64,000 bases of DNA from contig CAZPYJ010000005.1 in NCBI GenBank assembly GCA_964590645.1, positions 62,001-126,000 of the forward strand, in the 5' to 3' direction. This DNA is from JAGNHN01 sp964590645 (GTDB lineage: Bacteria; Bacteroidota; Bacteroidia; Bacteroidales; JAGNHN01). The translations under genes were made by a program, and so were the position numbers. This document shows, one piece after another, positions 35,217 to 43,185 of this stretch; within the stretch, counting starts at the first letter, position 1; each line of letters starts with the position of its first letter. Below the pieces are notes generated by a model. That model did not search any database and was not told the DNA's origin. It saw only the letters and a program-made list of their open reading frames with translations.

Positions 35217-36203
35217 ATGGATCTGAGTACCACCTACCTGGGCCTGAAATTGAAAAACCCCCTTATCGCCGGGAGCTCCGGATTAACCAATAAACTGGAT
35301 GATCTGAAAAGGATTGAAGCACAGGGTGCTGCAGCCGTTGTGCTCAAATCCATCTTCGAAGAAGAGATCGTGATGGAGCTGGAAGAAACCTTCAGTCAGA
35401 TGACCTCCCAGGGCTTCATCTATCCGGAAACGATGGACTATTTTGATTATGAAGCCATCGAAGATACCCTGACCACTTACCTGAAGCTGGTCGGCGATGC
35501 CAAAAAGGAACTCAGCATTCCTGTGATCGGCAGCATCAACTGTGTGACGGCCCAGAAGTGGACTTCTTTTGCCAAAGACATTCAGGATGCCGGGGCAGAT
35601 GCCATAGAGCTGAATGCTTTCATTCTTCCTTCCGACTTCTCCCGCAGCAACGATGATTTTGAAAAAGTCTATTTCGATATCGTCAAGGAAGTAAAAAAAC
35701 AGGTCAGCATTCCCGTGGCCTTGAAAGTGAGCTATTTCTTCAGCAATCTGGGGCCTTTCCTGCAGAAACTATCCGAGAGCGGGGTCGATGGACTGGTGCT
35801 GTTCAACCGCTTTTACAATCCTGATTTCGACATCGACAAGATGCAGATCACGGCAAGCAATGTGCTGAGCAGCCCGGAAGAAGTTTCCACCTCCCTGCGT
35901 TGGATTGCCATTCTTTCCGAGCGCAGCGGCTGTAATCTTTGCGCCTCAACAGGTATCCACGATGGAAGCGCCATTGTCAAGCAATTGCTGGCCGGAGCCG
36001 ATGCGGTGCAGGTAGCCTCTGCCCTCTATAAGCACGGATTTGATCATATCCCGCTGATGTTAAACCAGTTGGAAGATTGGATGGAGGGCCACGATTATCA
36101 AAGTATACAAGCTTTCAGGGGCAAGATGGCCCAGAGCCGCAGCAAGAACCCGGCAGCCTATGAGCGGGTGCAGTTTATGAAGTATTTCCGCGACAGGGAA
36201 TAA
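35217..36203 (+). CDS. Dihydroorotate dehydrogenase-like FMN enzyme
   Basis: 328 residues from ATG 35217 (a longer frame uses TTG 35193, right behind the promoter box). It is a TIM barrel of the DHOD family: DLSTTYLGLKLKNPLIAGSSGLT, PVIGSINCVTAQKW, ADAIELNAFI, VALKVSYFFSN, GLVLFNRFYNPDFD, STGIHDGSAIVKQLLAGADAVQVASALYKHG. These close relatives of PyrD are common in Bacteroidota, usually annotated only as DHOD-like and probably acting on another substrate. No other pyrimidine gene is in the window. It is convergent with the response regulator gene, 14 bp away. Confidence 0.85.
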   Translation: MDLSTTYLGLKLKNPLIAGSSGLTNKLDDLKRIEAQGAAAVVLKSIFEEEIVMELEETFSQMTSQGFIYPETMDYFDYEAIEDTLTTYLKLVGDAKKELSIPVIGSINCVTAQKWTSFAKDIQDAGADAIELNAFILPSDFSRSNDDFEKVYFDIVKEVKKQVSIPVALKVSYFFSNLGPFLQKLSESGVDGLVLFNRFYNPDFDIDKMQITASNVLSSPEEVSTSLRWIAILSERSGCNLCASTGIHDGSAIVKQLLAGADAVQVASALYKHGFDHIPLMLNQLEDWMEGHDYQSIQAFRGKMAQSRSKNPAAYERVQFMKYFRDRE

Positions 36204-36217
36204 GAATAAGCTATCTG

Positions 36218-36916
36218 CTATCCAACGACCAGTTTAAAACCTATGCCGTGCACATTCAACAGGCGCACGGAAGGATCTTCTTTGAGGTATTTTCGGAGCT
36301 TGGTGATGTACACATCCATACTTCGGGCATTGAAGTAGGAATCGTCGCCCCAGATGCGCTTCAGGGCCTCGGTACGGTCCAGCACCTGGTTTTTTCGCAA
36401 ACACAGCAGCCGCAGCAGATCCGATTCCTTGGAGGTAAGCTTCTGCACCTTTCCCCCGCTGTCCAGGGTTTGGCGCACACTGTCGAAAGCGAGCCTTCCC
36501 AGTTCAAAGATTTCCTTCGATTCGTCTATTCCTTCTGGTATTGCACGGCGCAGTATGGCCTGCATCCGGGCCAGAAGCACCTCCATACTGAAGGGCTTGG
36601 TGAGATAATCATCGCCGCCCACTTCAAATCCACGCAGCACATCTTCCTGCAGGGATTTGGCTGTGAGGAAAAGGATGGGTACTTCTTTATCGTCTTCCCT
36701 GATTTCTGCTGCCAGGCTGAAGCCGTCTTTCACCGGCATCATCACATCAATAATACAGAAATCAATGGGCTCGCGACGGTAGGTTTCCAGGGCTTCTTCC
36801 CCGTTCACGCAGAGCAGGGTTGGGAATCCCTTGGCTTCCAGATAGGATTTCAGGATGCTGCCCAGATTGCGGTCGTCTTCCGCCAGTAAAACCTGAATGC
36901 TGTTTTTTTCTTCCAT
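36218..36916 (-). CDS. OmpR/PhoB-family response regulator
   Basis: 232 residues. The receiver domain has acidic pair ED at 13-14, phospho-acceptor Asp57 in CIIDVMMP, Thr in FLTAK and Lys in YLTKPF. A winged-helix DNA-binding domain spans about 130-232 (LTSKESDLLRLLCLRKNQVLDR, SMDVYITKLRKYL). It is the partner of the sensor kinase encoded 12 bp upstream. OmpR-type regulators usually bind direct repeats spaced about one helical turn; such an array (38547-38582) lies upstream of the kinase gene. Confidence 0.95.
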   Translation of the reverse strand: MEEKNSIQVLLAEDDRNLGSILKSYLEAKGFPTLLCVNGEEALETYRREPIDFCIIDVMMPVKDGFSLAAEIREDDKEVPILFLTAKSLQEDVLRGFEVGGDDYLTKPFSMEVLLARMQAILRRAIPEGIDESKEIFELGRLAFDSVRQTLDSGGKVQKLTSKESDLLRLLCLRKNQVLDRTEALKRIWGDDSYFNARSMDVYITKLRKYLKEDPSVRLLNVHGIGFKLVVG

Positions 36917-36928
36917 TTTGCTTTGTGT

Positions 36929-38500
36929 TTATGCCGGCAGGAAAAACCAAAAAGTACTGCCTTTGCCCGGCTCACTTTCCACCCCTGCTTTTCCGCCGTG
37001 TTTTTCCACAATGGCTTTCACGTAACTCAAACCTAGTCCAAATCCCTTAAAGTCGTGCACATTCCCCGTCGGAACCCTGTACAAACGTTCAAATACTTTT
37101 TTCTGATCCGATTTGCTGATCCCGATTCCGTTATCCCTGATGCTTACCCGTATGCCTTGAGGTAGATCCTCGGTCAGTACTTCGATCCGGGGTTTCCGGG
37201 GAGTATACTTATTGGCATTATCGAGAAGGTTATAGACCACATTGGCCAGGTGTACCTTATCCGCTTCCACCACATACTTTTCCGCCTGGTAGCGGGTAGC
37301 GATGCTCCCGTCTTTTATCTCCACCTGTATCCGCAGGTTTCGGATGACATCCTGGATGATATGGTGCACATCCACCTTTTCTTTTTTGAGTTTTAGTTCT
37401 CCTTTATCCAGGACTGCGGTCTGCAGGATTTTTTCCGCCATCACCCCCAGGCGCTGGTTTTCCTCGCTGATAATGCGAATATAATTATCATATAAATCGA
37501 TGGATTTCTGAATATCTGAATCCCGCAGGGCTTCGCAGGCCAGGGAAACCGTGGAAATCGGGGTTTTGAACTCGTGGGTCATATTGTTGATGAAGTCGTT
37601 CTTCATCTCGGCCAGCTTGCGTTGGCGATATACCGTAGAGATGGCATAGATAAAAGAGAAGAGAATAATAAGCAGAAGCAAAACACTAAATCCCATCAGG
37701 CTCCACATCCGGGTTAGGAGGTAAGATTGCTTTGCGGGAAAGTAGAGCATCAGGAAATCCGGGTTGCGCAATTGGTCGGAGGGATAGAGGGTAAAAATTT
37801 TCGCTTCCTGCATTATTTCCTCTTCCAGTCCGGGGTGGGTTAAAATGGTAAAGCCTCTTTTGAGGGGATTGAATACGCCAAAGGCATACTCGGCAAAGAT
37901 GCCGCGTGCCTCGAGGGCCTCTTTGAGCAGGGTGTCGAGCAGGCCCTGGGAAAGCCGGTGTTCACTGCTGATGCTCTGTTCTCCCTTGAGCATCTCTTCC
38001 AGGGCTTTTTCCATCAGGCGGGATTTGCGGTTCACAAAATCACGGATCACAGCGCGGCGAAGACTATCATCGGGCATCCAATCTGTGTTTACCTCTTTGT
38101 TTTCCTGTGGTTCAGGGGCCATAACGGGGCCTATCTCCGTCATTTCTCCTTGCTTCACATCCTGGCTTTCACGATCGTCATTAGGGTCCAGGCCGTCCTT
38201 TTCAGGCTGCAAGACTTCCGGGTGTTTAATCAGATAGGCATCAAAAACAAGGCGGAGGGAATCCATTTCTTCGTTAATATCGGGGTAGCCATCCTGATCG
38301 TCCTGTTTTTCCAGTAGCCTGAGGGCATCCAGCTGTTCGAGTTGTTGAACGACGGTTCTGCCTGCTTCTGCTGCCGACCGGCTGAAGTTTTCCTCCTGGA
38401 TGCGCAGGCTGTTGTTTATCCACATCACCTGCACGGCCATTAATCCGAGCAGGGCCAGGGATGCCATTAAAATGACAGCGATCAGGCTTTTCTTTTTCAT
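36929..38500 (-). CDS. Two-component sensor histidine kinase
   Basis: 523 residues from ATG 38500, which gives MKKKSLIAVILMASLALLGLMAVQ as first membrane helix. A large periplasmic sensor region (about 30-260) and a second helix (about 265-290, GFSVLLLLIILFSFIYAIS) follow. The H-box is NDFINNMTHEFKTPISTVS, and the ATPase has NVVYNLLDNANKYT, DNGIGISKSDQ and GFGLGLSYVK. No HAMP or PAS domain is obvious. It autophosphorylates and passes phosphate to the regulator downstream. The longer frame (TTG 38512) starts inside the promoter box. The signal is unknown. Confidence 0.93.
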   Translation of the reverse strand: MKKKSLIAVILMASLALLGLMAVQVMWINNSLRIQEENFSRSAAEAGRTVVQQLEQLDALRLLEKQDDQDGYPDINEEMDSLRLVFDAYLIKHPEVLQPEKDGLDPNDDRESQDVKQGEMTEIGPVMAPEPQENKEVNTDWMPDDSLRRAVIRDFVNRKSRLMEKALEEMLKGEQSISSEHRLSQGLLDTLLKEALEARGIFAEYAFGVFNPLKRGFTILTHPGLEEEIMQEAKIFTLYPSDQLRNPDFLMLYFPAKQSYLLTRMWSLMGFSVLLLLIILFSFIYAISTVYRQRKLAEMKNDFINNMTHEFKTPISTVSLACEALRDSDIQKSIDLYDNYIRIISEENQRLGVMAEKILQTAVLDKGELKLKKEKVDVHHIIQDVIRNLRIQVEIKDGSIATRYQAEKYVVEADKVHLANVVYNLLDNANKYTPRKPRIEVLTEDLPQGIRVSIRDNGIGISKSDQKKVFERLYRVPTGNVHDFKGFGLGLSYVKAIVEKHGGKAGVESEPGKGSTFWFFLPA

Positions 38501-38509
38501 AATCAGTGC

Positions 38510-38517
38510 CAAAGTTA
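38510..38517 (-). promoter_or_regulatory. -7 box TAACTTTG for the two-component operon
   Basis: A perfect TAnnTTTG on the minus strand, 9 nt before ATG 38500. No -33 element is seen, which fits an activated promoter. Confidence 0.6.
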
Positions 38518-38546
38518 ATCAGTGCTATATCGCAGAAAATCTGTGC

Positions 38547-38582
38547 TTAACACTTTTTAACTTTTGTTAAAGCCCCTTAACA
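38547..38582. promoter_or_regulatory. Direct-repeat operator: TTAA(C/A) x4 at exact 10-bp period
   Basis: TTAAC at 38547, TTAAC at 38557, TTAAA at 38567 and TTAAC at 38577 all lie on the same face of the helix. It lies 30 bp upstream of the kinase -7 box (minus strand) and 22 bp upstream of a plus-strand -7 box at 38604. The layout is what an OmpR/PhoB-type regulator binds; autoregulation by the regulator at 36218-36916 is inferred. Confidence 0.6.
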
Positions 38583-38603
38583 GCTCAAGGCCGTCGGCTG
38601 TAT

Positions 38604-38611
38604 TAGTTTTG
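38604..38611 (+). promoter_or_regulatory. -7 box TAGTTTTG, divergent from the two-component operon
   Basis: A perfect TAnnTTTG on the plus strand just downstream of the TTAAC array. No open reading frame with a good start follows it. Confidence 0.4.
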
Positions 38612-38616
38612 CCGCA

Positions 38617-38735
38617 TAACAAATCACTACTTCGTAGTATTTGTGTTTCATATACGCAAAAGTGCATCCTGCCTGAAGAGCACGTTTTGGTTTTTGGTTT
38701 TGGAAGATGCGGCCCCGGAAGGGGCCGTATCCTTT
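38617..38735 (+). ncRNA. Candidate small regulatory RNA
   Basis: The segment runs from the expected start site of the 38604 promoter to the GC hairpin at 38707-38730. It contains a short hairpin CTACTTCGTAG (38630-38640) and lacks a convincing coding frame. If transcribed it would be about 115 nt, controlled by the TTAAC array, and would approach the end of pth from the opposite strand. This is an inference from promoter, operator and hairpin positions only. Confidence 0.25.
38707..38730. terminator. GC-rich hairpin, possible bidirectional terminator
   Basis: ATGCGGCCCC (38707-38716) and GGGGCCGTAT (38721-38730) form a 10-bp stem with loop GGAA. It lies 16 bp past the pth stop and is followed by CCTTTTCC on the plus strand. 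The U tract is weak on both strands. Confidence 0.5.
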
Positions 38736-38746
38736 TCCGTTGCCTC

Positions 38747-39310
38747 CTATTTATTGTTGAAAGCGGTCATCGTGCGCTCTGCTCCAATGCTTACAAAGCT
38801 TTTCACTATTTCGGCAGCCTGTTCAATCCGGGGGGTTAGCATTTTTTCTTCCTCCCTCGTCCACCTTCCCAGCACATATTCCACCTGGTAACCTTTCGCG
38901 AAATTGCTGCCGATGCCAAAACGCAGGCGGGTATAATTTTGATGGCCCAGGGTGGCAGAGATGTGGGCCAGTCCATTGTGGCTGCCGTCCCCTCCTTTGG
39001 GGCGCATCCGCAGCACCCCGGGATCCAGATCAAGGTCATCCACGATAACCAGCAGGTTTTCCAGCGGGATCTTCTCTTTGTTCATCCAGTATTTAATGGC
39101 CTTGCCGCTCAGGTTCATAAAGGTGGTAGGTTTGATCAGGATCAGGATGCGGCCTTTATACTTCAAACGGGTAAGCATTGCGTACTTCTCTGTTTTGAAG
39201 GTCGCGCCCCCTTCTGAGGCCAGGGCATCGGCCACGACAAATCCGATATTATGCCGGGTATTGGCATATTCTTCCCCAATATTTCCCAGGCCAGCGATAA
39301 GGTACTTCAT
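38747..39310 (-). CDS. pth: Peptidyl-tRNA hydrolase
   Basis: 187 residues, usual length. It frees tRNA from peptidyl-tRNA that drops off ribosomes. MKYLIAGLGNIGEEYANTRHNIGF holds the conserved Asn and the catalytic His20; VIVDDLDLDPGVLRMRPKGGDGSHNGLAHI holds the catalytic Asp and GGxxGHNG-like loop. It sits downstream of rplY, a conserved pairing in many bacteria, with a terminator between the two genes. Confidence 0.97.
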   Translation of the reverse strand: MKYLIAGLGNIGEEYANTRHNIGFVVADALASEGGATFKTEKYAMLTRLKYKGRILILIKPTTFMNLSGKAIKYWMNKEKIPLENLLVIVDDLDLDPGVLRMRPKGGDGSHNGLAHISATLGHQNYTRLRFGIGSNFAKGYQVEYVLGRWTREEEKMLTPRIEQAAEIVKSFVSIGAERTMTAFNNK

Positions 39311-39321
39311 TGTATCTGTAC

Positions 39322-39369
39322 AAGAAAAGGGCTGCTCCGGGGTAGCCTTGCCACCGGCCGGAACAGCCC
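39322..39369 (-). terminator. Terminator after rplY
   Basis: A 12-bp stem with one mismatch, GGGCTGTTCCGG / CCGGAGCAGCCC (minus strand), with TTTTCTTG directly after. It separates rplY from pth, though read-through is possible. Confidence 0.75.
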
Positions 39370-39391
39370 CCTGATTGCTTCTGAATGTGGT

Positions 39392-40024
39392 TTAGTTCTC
39401 TGCCGGGGTTTCGCCTTCTTCGCTGCTTTCTGCCCCTTCGGCGCCCTCTTCGCCCTCTTCTTCATCCTCTGCTGCCACCACAACTCTGGCCGTCTTCACA
39501 GCCACAATTACGGCGTTTTCAGGATCCAGGAAGGTAATTTTCTCGCGCTTCATATCTCTGACCAGTATTGACTGCCCGATATTCAGCTTGGAAATATCGA
39601 TCTCAATAAGGTCGGGAAGATCTTCCACCATCCCTCTGACTTTGAGTTTGCGGAATTTCTTGATTAATCTGCCACCGCGGAGTACGCCTTTGGATGTTCC
39701 GACAAATTTCAGGGGCAGGGAGGTAATCAGGGCTTTACCTTCCTTCACCAAAAGAAAGTCGGCGTGCAACACGCCATCGCTAACAGGGTGATATTGCACA
39801 TCCTGCAATACGGCGGTGAATTCCTTCTCGCCAATGCTCAGGTTCACCAAATAGGTTTCCGGGGTAAAGATCAGCTTGCCAAACTCCTTTTCATCCATTG
39901 TGAAATGGAGTTGCTCTTCGCCGCCGTATATTACGCAGGGGACTCTGCCCTCTTTGCGATTACGACGCGCATCTTTTTTCCCTACGTTCTCGCGTGGAGA
40001 ACCGCTCATAGATACTGTTTTCAT
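39392..40024 (-). CDS. rplY: 50S ribosomal protein L25/general stress protein Ctc
   Basis: 210 residues, the long CTC/TL5 form. The N-terminal L25 domain binds 5S rRNA (ARRNRKEGRVPCVIYGGEEQLHF). The C-terminal TL5 domain spans about 100-185 (VPLKFVGTSKGVLRGG-like, DLPDLIEIDISKLNIGQSILVRDM). The end is a low-complexity acidic tail rich in Glu and Ala (about 188-210), as often seen in Bacteroidota L25. It follows prs by 11 bp, a common order (prs-rplY-pth). Confidence 0.96.
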   Translation of the reverse strand: MKTVSMSGSPRENVGKKDARRNRKEGRVPCVIYGGEEQLHFTMDEKEFGKLIFTPETYLVNLSIGEKEFTAVLQDVQYHPVSDGVLHADFLLVKEGKALITSLPLKFVGTSKGVLRGGRLIKKFRKLKVRGMVEDLPDLIEIDISKLNIGQSILVRDMKREKITFLDPENAVIVAVKTARVVVAAEDEEEGEEGAEGAESSEEGETPAEN

Positions 40025-40035
40025 CTGTTAAAGAA

Positions 40036-40971
40036 TTAAGTGAATTTAAAAAGTGAACTGATTGACTCGTGCTGTACCACCCTTCCGATGACATCGGAGA
40101 GGAGGCTGGCCGTAGTCAGTACTTTAATTTTATCGCATTCGGTTTTCAGTGGGATGGTATCGGTAACAAACAACTCGTTGAAGGGGGAGCTGTGGATTCT
40201 TTCGATCGCTTTGCCGGTGAGCAGTGGATGGGTGCATACGCCACGCACGCTGGCAGCGCCATTATCGATCATCAGTTTGGCGGCGGTGGTGATGGTTCCA
40301 CCGGTATCGATGATATCGTCCACCAGCACAACATCCTTTCCTTCCACATTCCCGATGAGCTGCATTGTTTCCACCTGATTGGGTTTCAGTCTTTGCTTAT
40401 AGCAGATGACGAAACCGGTATTGAGCATTTTGGCATAGGCGGCAGCCCGGCGTGTACCTCCGGTATCGGGGCTGGCCATAATCAGGTTGGGCAGGTTGAG
40501 GCTTTTGATATGGGGGATAAAGATGGATGAGGCAAAAAGGTGATCCACCGGGATATTGAAGAATCCCTGGATCTGGTCGGCGTGCAGGTCGATGGTGATG
40601 ATGCGGCTCAGGCCTGCGGTGGTGAGCAGGTCGACGATGAGTTTGGAGGCGATGGAAACGCGGGGTTTGTCTTTGCGGTCCTGACGGGCGAAGCCGAAAT
40701 AGGGGATTACTGCGACAATGGATTTGGCGGAGGCCCTTTTGGCGGCATCGATCATCATCAGCAGTTCGAAGAGGTTATCGGCCGGGGCGAAGGTGGATTG
40801 TACGATAAAGACATCCTTTCCGCGGATATTTTCTTCGTAGGAGGGCTGAAATTCCCCGTCGGAAAACTCGGTTACGATGGATTTTCCCAGGTCGTGTCCA
40901 AAGGCCTGAGCGATCTTTTCGGCCAGGTATCTGGATGATCTGCCGGAGAATATCTTAACCCTGGATTTCAT
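40036..40971 (-). CDS. prs: Ribose-phosphate pyrophosphokinase
   Basis: 311 residues. It makes PRPP from ribose-5-phosphate and ATP for nucleotide, His and Trp synthesis. Visible motifs are FSGRSSRYLAEKIA, the ATP-binding RQDRKDKPRVSIASKL, the metal/ribose site TIDLHADQIQGFF and the PRPP loop VDDIIDTGGTI. First gene of the prs-rplY-pth run. Confidence 0.98.
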   Translation of the reverse strand: MKSRVKIFSGRSSRYLAEKIAQAFGHDLGKSIVTEFSDGEFQPSYEENIRGKDVFIVQSTFAPADNLFELLMMIDAAKRASAKSIVAVIPYFGFARQDRKDKPRVSIASKLIVDLLTTAGLSRIITIDLHADQIQGFFNIPVDHLFASSIFIPHIKSLNLPNLIMASPDTGGTRRAAAYAKMLNTGFVICYKQRLKPNQVETMQLIGNVEGKDVVLVDDIIDTGGTITTAAKLMIDNGAASVRGVCTHPLLTGKAIERIHSSPFNELFVTDTIPLKTECDKIKVLTTASLLSDVIGRVVQHESISSLFKFT

Positions 40972-41007
40972 ACGGTTGCGGTTTATGTTATGCCCTCAAT
41001 TTGCGCG

Positions 41008-41015
41008 CAAAGGTA
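41008..41015 (-). promoter_or_regulatory. -7 box TACCTTTG for prs
   Basis: A perfect TAnnTTTG on the minus strand, 36 nt upstream of ATG 40971. Confidence 0.6.
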
Positions 41016-41040
41016 GGGATTAATTGTTTTGGTTTCTCAC

Positions 41041-41268
41041 CTATCTTCCCTCCATCCAGCACCGGAACAGCTCATCGTAAACACAGTAGTCGCCTTGCCC
41101 TTCTTCGCTATAATCAGCGTAGATCATTTCTTTCTCTGAAAGGGCCTCCAGGGAAGGCAGTACGCTTGCCGGACTGCCCAGGTCGTATTTCGCAACAAAG
41201 TCTTTTGAAGGGAGCCGATGGGAAACATTATCTCTCATTTTCGGGTAAAACACACTTTTGTGAGTCAT
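41041..41268 (-). pseudogene. C-terminal remnant of an AAA ATPase, copy A
   Basis: From residue 19 on, this 75-codon frame reads like the end of an archaeal-type ATPase: SKDFVAKYDLGSPASV, LEALSEKEMIYADY, YCVYDELFRCWMEG, a winged-helix tail. The ATPase core is missing and the first 18 codons are unrelated. A second copy lies at 42495-42735, on the other side of an intact ATPase gene. Confidence 0.7.
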
Positions 41269-41345
41269 AATTCAGAAATATTATGTTATTTTTGAAATGT
41301 AATTCACAATATTTCCATATTTGCGTTTTATCAAATCAATCATAT

Positions 41346-42473
41346 ATGATTAACAGGGTGCTTGAAAACCTTTTGAATGAAAAGCTTTTTAAAGGCAAAG
41401 CCATCATTATTTTGGGACCTCGTCAGGTGGGAAAGTCAACGCTACTGAAGATGATAGAATCAAAGCAGGAAAAAAAGATCCTTAACCTCAATTGTGATAA
41501 CAACGACATCAGGAAACTGCTGACTGAACCCGGAATCAATGATCTTCGAAGATTGATTGGTGATTATGAACTTGTTTTGATTGATGAAGCACAGCGGGTA
41601 TTGAATATAGGCCTTACCCTTAAACTGATCACCGATCAGATACCAGGCCTGCAGTTGATTGTCACAGGCTCATCCTCTCTAGAGTTGTCGAACCAGGTAA
41701 ACGAACCTTTGACAGGCAGAAAATTCGAATACCAGCTTTTTCCGCTCTCTATAAAAGAGTTAGTGGATCACTTCGGATTTATTGAGGTACAGCGTAATCT
41801 TAAACACTATATGATTTTTGGCACCTATCCAGATGTAATCAATCATCCTGGAAATGAAGCAGAAATATTAAACAATCTGGTAGGCAGTTATTTATTCAAA
41901 GATGTATTTATGTTCCAGGATATCAGGAAACCGGAGTTTATTGAGCAATTGCTTGAAGCACTTGCCCTCCAGGTGGCCTCGGAGGTGTCGTATAATGAGC
42001 TTGCTCACTTATTAAAAACCAACTCACACACGGTCCAGCGCTATATCAGCTTACTTGAAAGAGCCTTTATCATTTTCAGATTACGTTCTTACAGCCGTAA
42101 TGTCAGGAACGAGATCAAAAAGAGCCGGAAAATATACTTTTATGACAACGGTGTGAGAAATGCTATTCTTAGAAATTTCGGCGCAGTAGCGTCCCGGACG
42201 GACTCAGGCGCTTTGTGGGAAAATTTTTTCATTGCCGAACGTATGAAGCACCTTCATTACAACAAGGTATATTCCCACAGGTATTTCTGGCGTACAGCGC
42301 AGCAGCAAGAGATTGACTATATCGAAGAATTTGACGGAAGGCTCGCGGCTTTTGAGATAAAATTGAATCCGAAGGCAAAAGTGTTTTTTCCGAAAACCTT
42401 TACGGCGAACTATCCCGGATCCACTACCCATATTGTAAATCCTGATTCATTTTGGGAACACATTGGCGTTTGA
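41346..42473 (+). CDS. AAA ATPase with DUF4143 C-terminal domain
   Basis: 375 residues from ATG 41346 (MINRVLENLLNEKLF, the usual family start); a longer frame begins at 41283. The AAA_14 domain has Walker A LGPRQVGKST and Walker B LVLIDEAQR, then sensor VTGSSSLEL. The C-terminal DUF4143 domain includes LLKTNSHTVQRYISLLERAFIIFRL and the nuclease-like DYIEEFDGRLAAFEIKL. The role is unknown; such genes are common in mobile and variable regions. It is AT-rich and sits between two remnants of another ATPase family, close to tRNA-Leu. Confidence 0.88.
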   Translation: MINRVLENLLNEKLFKGKAIIILGPRQVGKSTLLKMIESKQEKKILNLNCDNNDIRKLLTEPGINDLRRLIGDYELVLIDEAQRVLNIGLTLKLITDQIPGLQLIVTGSSSLELSNQVNEPLTGRKFEYQLFPLSIKELVDHFGFIEVQRNLKHYMIFGTYPDVINHPGNEAEILNNLVGSYLFKDVFMFQDIRKPEFIEQLLEALALQVASEVSYNELAHLLKTNSHTVQRYISLLERAFIIFRLRSYSRNVRNEIKKSRKIYFYDNGVRNAILRNFGAVASRTDSGALWENFFIAERMKHLHYNKVYSHRYFWRTAQQQEIDYIEEFDGRLAAFEIKLNPKAKVFFPKTFTANYPGSTTHIVNPDSFWEHIGV

Positions 42474-42494
42474 ATCTGAGCCTTGGTTTCTCGC

Positions 42495-42735
42495 TTATTT
42501 TCCCTGCATCCAGCGCCGGAACAGCACATCGTAAACACAGCAGTAGCCTTGCCCTTCTTGGTTATAATCAGCGTAAATCATTTCATTCTCTGATAGGGCC
42601 TCCAGGGATGTCCGTACGCTTGCCGGACTGCCCAGGTCGTATTTGGCCACAAAGTCTGTTGACGTGGGATGATGCCTATTTCCTCATTGGCAAGTGCCTT
42701 CAATCGTTTCCAATGTTGTTTTGTCAACAGTTCTC
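42495..42735 (-). pseudogene. C-terminal remnant of an AAA ATPase, copy B (frameshifted)
   Basis: Read on the minus strand, one frame gives LTKQHWKRLKALANEEIGIIP and another gives TSTDFVAKYDLGSPASV ... LEALSENEMIYADY ... YCCVYDVLFRRWMQGK then stop. Together they match the C-terminus of archaeal-type ATPases broken by one frameshift near 42670. The shared part is very similar to copy A (most bases identical over about 180 bp). The stop is at 42495. Confidence 0.7.
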
Positions 42736-42861
42736 ACTTTGCTGATAGCTTTTAGTGATAAAGGGATTTGAAAGAGATACCATCATCGGTAAACAAATTA
42801 ATTATTACAATTTGTAAAAGCAATCCATCTCAACGAGAATATCAAGCGGGGGGCATTAAAA

Positions 42862-42916
42862 CTCTACACTCATCCTCAGGGGGAAAGTGAGTTTGAGTTT
42901 GAGGATCAGTGTAGAG
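42862..42916. repeat. Inverted repeat CTCTACACTCATCCTCA / TGAGGATCAGTGTAGAG
   Basis: A 17-bp stem with one mismatch and a 21-nt loop. It uses the same CACTCATCCTC word as the repeats by tRNA-Thr. It lies directly downstream of the tRNA-Leu terminator. Confidence 0.75.
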
Positions 42917-42922
42917 GGGGGG

Positions 42923-42993
42923 AAACAATTTGGAGTTTGGTGCAAGTGACAGGATTGCTCCTCCACACTCATCCTCCAAACTCCAAACTGTTT
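42923..42993 (-). terminator. Long hairpin terminator of tRNA-Leu
   Basis: AAACAATTTGGAGTTTGG (42923-42940) pairs with CCAAACTCCAAACTGTTT (42976-42993) apart from one mismatch. It starts 3 nt past the tRNA 3' end on the minus strand. The loop holds CTCCACACTCATCC. Confidence 0.75.
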
Positions 42994-42996
42994 TCG

Positions 42997-43080
42997 TACC
43001 CGGAGCCGGGATCGAACCGGCACGAGTGTTACCTCACTGGTTTTTGAGACCAGCGCGTCTACCAATTCCGCCATCCGGGC
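42997..43080 (-). tRNA. tRNA-Leu (anticodon CAA)
   Basis: An 84-nt class II tRNA on the minus strand. The acceptor GCCCGGA pairs with TCCGGGT. The anticodon arm CTGGT-CTCAAAA-ACCAG has anticodon CAA reading TTG. The long variable arm is TGAGGTAACACTCG, and the T arm is GCCGG-TTCGATC-CCGGC. Discriminator A. Confidence 0.95.
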
Positions 43081-43092
43081 TAAAATGGAAGG

Positions 43093-43100
43093 CAAAAATA
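43093..43100 (-). promoter_or_regulatory. -7 box TATTTTTG for tRNA-Leu
   Basis: A perfect TAnnTTTG on the minus strand, 12 nt upstream of the tRNA 5' end. Confidence 0.6.
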
Positions 43101-43185
43101 CAACCTTTTCACCAGCCTGGCAACACCGATAAAATAGAGTGAGTAAGGAGAGTGAGAGCGCTCTATCCAATTATTCTCTTTTCAC

